From positions 1 to 11,258 of the forward strand of contig JAFGSQ010000009.1 of assembly GCA_016934535.1 (NCBI GenBank): a stretch of 11,258 nt of DNA, written 5' to 3'. Within the stretch, counting starts at the first letter, position 1. Each line of letters opens with the position of its first letter. Below the pieces are notes generated by a model. The model saw only the letters and a list, made by a program, of their open reading frames with translations. It was not told where the DNA came from and ran no database searches. This document shows, one piece after another, positions 7,301 to 11,258 of the stretch. Position numbers and translations under genes: made by a program. Source of the DNA: a candidate division WOR-3 bacterium. Its GTDB lineage: Bacteria; SDB-A.

Positions 7301-7712
7301 CGAAGAAATTCTGTTTGACGTCTCAGCCGATTCGTTCAATCTGAGATTTGTCTTTTATTCCGAAGACAATAATAACCAGTACGAGGGCTGGTACATAGAC
7401 GACGTCAGGGTTTTTGGAATGCAGACCGTCGAGGTCGAAGAAAATATAATTGTATCAGCACCTTCTCTCGAATACTCGGGTTCATTCATAACCAACAGAT
7501 GGTCGCTTAATTTGACATGCCCGGAAAATGAAAATGTAAATATATATTTATTCGACGTTTCAGGCAGAACAATTAAAGTTTTACACGAAGGGATTCTGGC
7601 GAGGGGTTTCCGTTCGTTCGGACTGCCTCAGGACCTGCCCCTGGGCGTATATTTTATAACTGTTGAGGGGAGTTCCTTCAAGGAGAGTATAAAGCTGATG
7701 AAAGCGATCTGA
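4356..7712 (+). CDS. Secreted gingipain-like C25 cysteine peptidase with T9SS-type sorting tail
   Basis: An 1118-residue exported protein. Residues 1-17 are a signal peptide (MKKIIAVLFIFSAC, probable cleavage after LSA). About 18-190 resembles the C25 propeptide. About 195-550 is the peptidase: the family segment YSDLDGSWDADND begins near 285. The catalytic-type histidine lies in NHIGHAG (H411) and the nucleophile in STGCW (C446). The 35-residue gap is close to the gingipain His-Cys spacing, and the domain closes with FGDPALYL near 540-547. Then follow an Ig-like module (about 555-640), two related modules with a repeated SGET motif (G669 and G784, spacing 115), a jelly-roll/MAM-like module (about 879-1030) ending in EGWYIDDVRVFG, and a C-terminal Por-secretion/FlgD-like tail (about 1048-1118; LFDVSGR, LPLGVYFITVEG). 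Expected location: cell surface or secreted. Cleavage specificity cannot be read. A lipoprotein reading at the early Cys is less likely. Confidence 0.92.
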   Translation: MKKIIAVLFIFSACLSAETFEYVFTFEEPDKHNFLSPWGDSYEFYYLPGRPVVSAPSCPFIYSETEIIKLPSGFVVENISVAQEEGTIIAENIFLAPHQGTQPMSFIQTVYFEPDRNIYSKDALYPTDNILSYKQGRAGSENLLAIAISPLQYNPVRKKLFFNEKVGIIVEGRYTGVSTTAVPESVSDTDMIIVTVPNYMPAADSLAQLHIKSGINCAVRTTEYINQNYQGRDIQEKIRNCIKYMNENHSASYVLILGNWQAVPGRYCHIEMQSLSEDIPSDHYYSDLDGSWDADNDNVFGEIEDSLDMFPEMSVGRACVGSSSEALDFFNKVKSYCTSDSLFYPENIIFMASYLDANTDGGVAKNYIADNLISPVFTVHRLYESLSNLNIGSFQDTCERYGFSFLNHIGHAGTNSMQCGPDYLEKSDVDNLSNFSKYGIVYSTGCWAAAFDDDCVGWHFVSNSSGGSIGFIGNSRYGWFTPGFPGCGSSEVIDYNYFRTVLSEGENVLGRSFSLHKIPYIALSGQANDYRWIMFALTLFGDPALYLRTEAELTEMDVFLPGTVFPAGSGVISVSVKDLTGTPLEGVIVSLTSAGSLITAGLTDASGTCFIPYNGVSSGDGVISASGANLVFEQVPVQFGDAAYRIQIDSTIYADTFPACNADGKFSSGETLEYSIYIKNTGSSALTSLTGDLASDSSFIGFIISSDTIASVASGGESVMTFIIFSEPGINNGTPMNLNLNLVTASLDDTFSLPSVIQNPEMHCTGFRCLDTISGNGNGFFESGETALWEFTFENAGFSDLFPGQTAIHLNTTEVTVNDSFFSHTRVNAGNDMTIPFVLTASSNLPAEFQALFTFTSGNLPVPDEYSVNLTTGIFGFTDDMEGDTSLWVHSGDPDLWHISSRRYSSSSNSWYCGNESTGQYPPAFAETLETVVMRSGHDMALSFWHWYEVEAGYDYCIVQAIEDGQWKNLATFSGSSQGWSYEEILFDVSADSFNLRFVFYSEDNNNQYEGWYIDDVRVFGMQTVEVEENIIVSAPSLEYSGSFITNRWSLNLTCPENENVNIYLFDVSGRTIKVLHEGILARGFRSFGLPQDLPLGVYFITVEGSSFKESIKLMKAI

Positions 7713-7717
7713 CGGAA

Positions 7718-8650
7718 ATGAAGACTGTCGGTATAGTCGGTTCGACGGGTGCGGTCGGCACAAAGGCCGTTGAAATAATAAAAAGCAGATCTCTTCCCGT
7801 CGAACTGAGGGCATTTTCTTCTTACTCGGGCGGACGCGAAGTATTTGGAGTCGAAGTCGAAGAGCTGAAAGAGGTTCCAAAAAATCTCGATTTCGCTATT
7901 TTTTCAGCGGGATCTGCAGTTTCTTTAAAATGGGCAAAAAATTTCGCCGACGCAAATATAGTCTGCATCGACAACACTTCGGCTTTCAGAAGAGATGATG
8001 ACATTCCTCTCGTTGTGCCCCAGGTCAATTTCGACGACGTTAAAAAAGACGGTTTTCTTATATCGAATCCGAACTGCGCTACAATACCGGTTGTAAGGAT
8101 TTTGAATAATTTCAAAGACGAAGTGACCGGATTTCACGCCGTTACTTTTCAGTCTGTGTCGGGAGCGGGGAGAAGAGGATTGACAGCACTTTCCGAAGAG
8201 AGCAGAGGTTTAAAGTTCGAGCAGTCGCCTTTCGCTGAAAAAATTTTCGACAACGTATTGCCTCTCATAGGAAACATTTCTGAAACCGGATGCTCTCAGG
8301 AAGAACTCAAACTCGTCTTTGAGACGAGAAAAATACTTCACAAAAAGGACATGAGAATCTCGGCTGTGTGCGTCAGAGTGCCGGTGACAGTGGGTCACTC
8401 CGTGTCGCTGACTCTTGAGGGAAAAAATCTTACGGCCGAAAAGGTCAGGAATTGGATTAAGCTGAACAAAGATGTTCTGTACAAAAAAGTTCCCACCCCT
8501 CGCGACATTCAGGATAGAGACGAAGTAATCGCCGGAAGAGTAAAAGAAGAGGACGGTTATCCTGGGCTCGTCAGTCTGTTCGTGTGCGCAGACAATTTAA
8601 GGGTCGGGGCGGCGACGAACGCCGTTGATATTCTCGAAAAGCTTTTGTGA
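7718..8650 (+). CDS. asd: Aspartate-semialdehyde dehydrogenase
   Basis: A 310-residue cytoplasmic enzyme that reduces L-4-aspartyl phosphate to L-aspartate 4-semialdehyde with NADPH (EC 1.2.1.11), feeding lysine/diaminopimelate, threonine and methionine synthesis. Visible landmarks are the Rossmann loop GSTGAVG (8-14), DNTSAFR, VVPQVN, SNPNCAT with nucleophile C120, FQSVSGAG, the R220-VPVTVGHS segment with H227, and the C-terminal DNLRVGAATNAVDILE. At 310 residues it is somewhat shorter than common bacterial homologues (about 330-370), apparently through trimmed loops; every catalytic motif I could check is present. It starts 5 nt after the peptidase stop with only a weak GGA-type site, so co-transcription with the peptidase gene is likely. 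No other amino-acid synthesis gene is adjacent. It converges on the next gene with a 3-nt gap. Confidence 0.96.
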   Translation: MKTVGIVGSTGAVGTKAVEIIKSRSLPVELRAFSSYSGGREVFGVEVEELKEVPKNLDFAIFSAGSAVSLKWAKNFADANIVCIDNTSAFRRDDDIPLVVPQVNFDDVKKDGFLISNPNCATIPVVRILNNFKDEVTGFHAVTFQSVSGAGRRGLTALSEESRGLKFEQSPFAEKIFDNVLPLIGNISETGCSQEELKLVFETRKILHKKDMRISAVCVRVPVTVGHSVSLTLEGKNLTAEKVRNWIKLNKDVLYKKVPTPRDIQDRDEVIAGRVKEEDGYPGLVSLFVCADNLRVGAATNAVDILEKLL

Positions 8651-8653
8651 AAA

Positions 8654-8851
8654 TTATTTTTTAAGATTCCACGCTCTGAAAAAGTTCTCTCTCGACCTGT
8701 CGTAGGTTTTTTCATATTCTGGGGGAAAAAAACAGCCAGGCAGTTCTCCCGCATCTCTGTGATAAGCGACGCATTCACAGCACATTCCTTTCTTTGAACA
8801 GTTGTAGGTGCAGGCGCAAGTCAAAGCTGTCTTTTCTTTTCTGCATTCCAT
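8654..8851 (-). CDS. Cysteine-rich DUF6485-type small protein
   Basis: A 65-residue protein with eight cysteines (C3, C12, C14, C18, C24, C25, C27, C40) and H31, a probable metal-binding cluster. The pattern Cx[26 protein letters not shown] followed by EKTYDRS matches my recollection of the DUF6485 family, whose function is unknown. No signal peptide or membrane helix is seen, so it is probably cytoplasmic. The ATG at 8851 has GGAG 8 nt upstream, located in the last codons of the preceding barrel-HhH gene; the two genes are 3 nt apart and clearly form one transcription unit. The 3' end faces asd with a 3-nt gap and no convincing shared terminator. Confidence 0.85.
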   Translation of the reverse strand: MECRKEKTALTCACTYNCSKKGMCCECVAYHRDAGELPGCFFPPEYEKTYDRSRENFFRAWNLKK

Positions 8852-8854
8852 GAA

Positions 8855-9880
8855 TCATTCTCCAATCAATAAATAAGGTTTTATTTTTTCAAAAAGCGAG
8901 CTTCCTATGCCTGTGATGTTCAGGAGTTCTTCAAGAGTTTCAAATTTTCCTTTTTCAGATCTGTATTCGACTATTCTCGTGGCGAGAACGGGACCAATAC
9001 CCGGGATTCTGTCGAGAAGAGGTGCGGAAGCCTTGTTTAAGTCCAGAGGGAAAATGCTGGCTGCAATTGTGTCGGGATCAAGTTGAAGTGTGTAGGATGA
9101 GGAAGGTTCCAACGTTTTTAAAAATTCTTTTTTCCAGGACAACGAAGCGGTGTGAGTATATCCGAGATCAGCGTGGTTGGAAAGACCGTAGTGCGAACCG
9201 ATGTTTGAAGCTTCGGCCTCGAAACCGACTGAAAACTCTCCGGGGCTGTCAGTGTATCCGATTATAAAAGAGAGGGCGTTGAACCTGAAACAGAGCGAAA
9301 AACTCTTTCTAATATCTCTGTCTCTGACCTTGAAGGCGCAAAGCCCAATGCTGACGCCGTCGAAATATTCCAGCAAAATGTGCGCGTTTACAGACAAAGG
9401 AGGTTGGTTTGATGAAGTGCCGTAAGTTGTCGAGAGCATGTTTTGAACGGAAACACCAAATCCGAAATATTGATTTATGTCGGTCCATGTATAAAGGTCG
9501 GAGCTCCAGACTATTTTACTGCCGTATCCTTTAATGGACAAGAACATCGGTTTAAAGCGCAGACCCGCTGACTGACCCTTCAATCTGTACGCACACGCAA
9601 ATCCGGTCGTTATCTCTCTGTAGAGTGAGTTGCCGAACTGAGAAGCTGTCACGGAGAAGGAGTATGGATTTTTTGTCCAGGAAACGCCTGCCGAGTAGAG
9701 GTTGAGATCATCCATCGAATAGAGCTGAGTGAAACAGCAAGAAGCTCTCAAACCGTCGGAGAGAGGGATTGAAGGATTAAGAAATACGTTGAAGTGGGAA
9801 ATTTTTGAAACAGGATGGTAGAATTTTGGCAGAGGGTTTAATTCGAAGGCAGAGAAGAGAATTATCCAAAATGCATACAT
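8855..9880 (-). CDS. Outer-membrane-barrel-like protein with C-terminal ComEA-type helix-hairpin-helix domain
   Basis: A 341-residue protein. Residues 1-12 are a short hydrophobic export segment. About 20-255 has amphipathic beta-strand character, with many aromatic/glycine alternations and segments such as GVSWTKNPYSFSVTASQFGN and FGFGVSVQNM, resembling PorV-superfamily barrels. Residues 277-341 form a ComEA-like double HhH: LDLNKASAPLLDRIPGIG, TRIVEYR, then LEELLNITGIG. These contain the PGIG and TGIG hairpins that bind the DNA backbone non-specifically. ComEA proteins take up or hold DNA in the periplasm. With the HhH after the last barrel strands, the tail would face the periplasm. ATG 9880 is forced by an in-frame TAA two codons upstream, and no Shine-Dalgarno precedes it. 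The HhH assignment is secure; the barrel call is from strand pattern only. Confidence 0.8.
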   Translation of the reverse strand: MYAFWIILFSAFELNPLPKFYHPVSKISHFNVFLNPSIPLSDGLRASCCFTQLYSMDDLNLYSAGVSWTKNPYSFSVTASQFGNSLYREITTGFACAYRLKGQSAGLRFKPMFLSIKGYGSKIVWSSDLYTWTDINQYFGFGVSVQNMLSTTYGTSSNQPPLSVNAHILLEYFDGVSIGLCAFKVRDRDIRKSFSLCFRFNALSFIIGYTDSPGEFSVGFEAEASNIGSHYGLSNHADLGYTHTASLSWKKEFLKTLEPSSSYTLQLDPDTIAASIFPLDLNKASAPLLDRIPGIGPVLATRIVEYRSEKGKFETLEELLNITGIGSSLFEKIKPYLLIGE

Positions 9881-9887
9881 CTTTTAT

Positions 9888-9916
9888 ATTTTAAACCAAG
9901 ATTGAGATAATTTCAA
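9888..9916 (-). promoter_or_regulatory. Sigma70-like promoter directly abutting ATG 9880
   Basis: On the minus strand TTGAAA (9916-9911), a 17-nt spacer, and TAAAAT (9893-9888) each match consensus at 5 of 6 positions. The -10 ends 7 nt before the ATG, so the predicted transcription start falls on or within about two bases of the start codon. The gene has no Shine-Dalgarno, consistent with a leaderless transcript. Confidence 0.55.
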
Positions 9917-9999
9917 ATGTTATTTATTCATAACTTTAGCAACAACAAAATATAAACGGTTAAGTTTCATTATTTTACAGATTATCTTCATTTTTACAA

Positions 10000-10028
10000 T
10001 TTATTGATTTAACTAATTATTGTATAAT
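10000..10028 (+). promoter_or_regulatory. Candidate promoter for the 10114 gene (perfect -10)
   Basis: A perfect TATAAT (10023-10028) lies in the AT-rich divergent region, 17 nt after a poor -35 (TTTATT, 10000-10005). It would give a leader of roughly 80 nt. In DNA this AT-rich a lone TATAAT is weak evidence. Confidence 0.35.
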
Positions 10029-10059
10029 ATGTAAAAATGTTATTTATATAATTAATAAA

Positions 10060-10087
10060 TTGACACAAAAAAAAAATAAGATAACAT
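10060..10087 (+). promoter_or_regulatory. Alternative promoter for the 10114 gene (perfect -35)
   Basis: A perfect TTGACA (10060-10065) is followed after 16 nt by TAACAT (10082-10087, 4 of 6 to consensus). This would start transcription near 10094 with a roughly 20-nt leader holding the Shine-Dalgarno. It competes with the candidate whose -10 is at 10023. Confidence 0.35.
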
Positions 10088-10101
10088 CTGGCAACTTTTA
10101 C

Positions 10102-10108
10102 AAGGAGG
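10102..10108 (+). promoter_or_regulatory. Shine-Dalgarno AAGGAGG setting the TTG start at 10114
   Basis: A full-consensus AAGGAGG is 5 nt before TTG 10114. The earlier in-frame TTG at 10060 has no such site and would bury the signal peptide behind 18 polar residues. Confidence 0.85.
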
Positions 10109-10113
10109 TATTC

Positions 10114-11187
10114 TTGAAAAGAACTCTTATCAGCGCCGTAGTTTTGTTTTTAACTACGTCTGTGATGGTGGGGCAAATATCGCCCGGGGGCTGGGAAAAA
10201 ATCTACACTAATTTGGACGGTGTAGCTCACGATCTTGAAAAAACCGCCTTCGGTTACACATTTGTCATCGGAAGCGGAAGAGTCGGTCCGGACCAGTATC
10301 AGGTTTATTCTCCGACAACTTTAGTCGCTGTAAACAATTCAGGAAACATAATCTGGCAGATAACGAACAATGATCTTGTCATGAACCCTGATCATAAAAT
10401 TGTCTTCGCCGGACACAACGACAGTACGAACAGCTATATTTTCCTTGTTGCGGGTTACGGAGAATACAATGACACTTCTGCAATGCAGCTCTGGCCTGTT
10501 TCTGCTGATTACAATCCGGGAACCCAGACATGGTCTGTGAATTCATTGCCTGTTAAGACATATATTGATTATAGTTCTTATTTTCCTTCAGATTTAATTT
10601 ATTATGAAAGTAACAAGTTTATGCTTGTAGGTTTTTTAAACAATTCTTATGGTAGAGGGTTTTTTCATTCACAAATAAATCATTCTGGTATCGCTGATAG
10701 TTTATATCAAGGTTGGGGATGTTATTTTTCTGAATTTGTATGCTGTAAATACAATGATGAATTAGTAATGGTCGCTTCTCAAAACAATCTAAATAATTAT
10801 TCCATTACAATAATGGTTTATGATGATGTTAACCAAATTTATCCTGATCAGATTTCTTATATATCAACATCTGGAAATCATTATTTAATTAATTCAATAA
10901 CAATGAAGTATGATACAATACTTTTAGGTTCAGTTGTCAGTTGGGGAAGAAATATTTCTTATCATAATATAATTAAGACAAACAAATCAGGTTATCTGTT
11001 CAACCATTATTCATATGGCTATAATAATGGTTGTAAAAAAATGAACGCAATCATCGACAACAACAACGAATATCTAACTGTTGGTGGAAGTTTGTATCCT
11101 GGTGATTCCCTGTCTCCGCCATGGTGCGGCGGATTTTATATGAAGAATTATTCTGATTTTAGTTTTAAATCCACTAGTGTCCTATAA
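10114..11187 (+). CDS. Exported repeat/beta-propeller-like protein of mosaic composition, probably 3'-truncated
   Basis: A 357-residue protein beginning MKRTLISAVVLFLTTSVMVG, a typical signal peptide, then GGWEKIYTN. The body has recurring blade-like units (a hydrophobic query such as GYTFVIGSG, then TLVAVNNSGNIIWQI; later YLTVGGS near the end). These resemble the SBBP/delta-60-type beta-propeller repeats of secreted FCB proteins, though the match is by eye. No catalytic motif is seen. It ends inside what looks like a blade (GGFYMKNYSDFSFKSTSVL), with no sorting tail like that of the C25 peptidase. Composition changes sharply: about 50% GC in the line at 10261, 18% at 10561, 28% at 10801 and 10921, then 47% at 11101, with matching codon shifts (AAC to AAT, TAC to TAT). 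Truncation and mosaic origin are inferences. Confidence 0.65.
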   Translation: MKRTLISAVVLFLTTSVMVGQISPGGWEKIYTNLDGVAHDLEKTAFGYTFVIGSGRVGPDQYQVYSPTTLVAVNNSGNIIWQITNNDLVMNPDHKIVFAGHNDSTNSYIFLVAGYGEYNDTSAMQLWPVSADYNPGTQTWSVNSLPVKTYIDYSSYFPSDLIYYESNKFMLVGFLNNSYGRGFFHSQINHSGIADSLYQGWGCYFSEFVCCKYNDELVMVASQNNLNNYSITIMVYDDVNQIYPDQISYISTSGNHYLINSITMKYDTILLGSVVSWGRNISYHNIIKTNKSGYLFNHYSYGYNNGCKKMNAIIDNNNEYLTVGGSLYPGDSLSPPWCGGFYMKNYSDFSFKSTSVL

Positions 11188-11203
11188 AAAATAAAAAGAA
11201 AAA

Positions 11204-11258
11204 GACTGGTTCCTAAAAAGAAAATATAATCAAAAAAAGCTAAAAAAAGGAACCAGTC
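11204..11258. repeat. 11-bp perfect inverted repeat closing the window
   Basis: GACTGGTTCCT (11204-11214) and AGGAACCAGTC (11248-11258) are exact reverse complements around a 33-nt A-rich centre. The right arm ends on the last base of the window, so it may extend further. It could be a mobile-element end or subterminal hairpin, or an assembly break at a palindrome. The large A-rich loop argues against an ordinary terminator. The rest of 11188-11258 is A-rich with no gene. Confidence 0.7.

Noticed and set aside
8695-8712. Short ACCT/AGGT hairpin with T-run after asd
   Set aside because: A stem of only 4 bp inside the opposite-strand DUF6485-type gene is too weak to call a terminator.
9917-10059. 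CRISPR, riboswitch or small RNA in the AT-rich divergent region
   Set aside because: No repeated units, GC-rich stem or conserved riboswitch core is visible; the stretch is explained as a promoter region.

Overview
The window looks like a chromosomal segment of an uncultured diderm bacterium from the FCB superphylum or a neighbouring candidate phylum such as Cloacimonadota or WOR-3. Three things suggest this. There is a gingipain-like C25 cysteine peptidase ending in what looks like a type IX secretion (T9SS) sorting tail. There are two outer-membrane proteins of PorV/PorQ-like style. There is also a small DUF6485-type cysteine-rich protein. Phylum assignment is an inference; no ribosomal marker is present.

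Layout, left to right. (1) 14-879: a tRNA-Val(CAC), a hairpin plus T-run, and a coiled-coil/C4 zinc-ribbon protein. (2) 897-1365: two tandem two-helix membrane proteins that resemble each other; the second runs 186 nt into the opposite-strand gene. (3) 4240-1180, minus strand: a tight three-gene cluster of a PorV/PorQ-like barrel and two divergent flippase-like/LPG-synthase-TM (YbhN-type) membrane proteins. The junctions are a same-frame TAG|TTG contact and a 29-nt overlap. (4) 4356-8650, plus strand: an exported C25 peptidase of 1118 residues, followed 5 nt later by aspartate-semialdehyde dehydrogenase (asd). (5) 9880-8654, minus strand: an outer-membrane-barrel-like protein with a ComEA-type helix-hairpin-helix (HhH) DNA-binding tail, then the DUF6485-type protein. 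(6) 9881-10113: an AT-rich divergent promoter region. (7) 10114-11187, plus strand: an exported protein of probable beta-propeller/repeat type with sharply mosaic base composition, probably cut short at its 3' end. The window then closes on a perfect 11-bp inverted repeat.

How the parts may work together. The C25 peptidase (sorting tail) and the divergent PorV/PorQ-like barrel fit a T9SS cargo and outer-membrane component relationship. The barrel-HhH protein reads as a periplasm-facing DNA receptor fixed to the outer membrane, which would be an unusual way to build a competence-type protein and is the most interesting item here. Both minus-strand lead genes (4240 and 9880) have sigma70-like promoter elements placed so that transcription would begin at or within a base or two of the ATG. 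Both also lack a Shine-Dalgarno, so they may be leaderless. The other genes mostly have recognisable Shine-Dalgarno sites, several before GTG or TTG starts.
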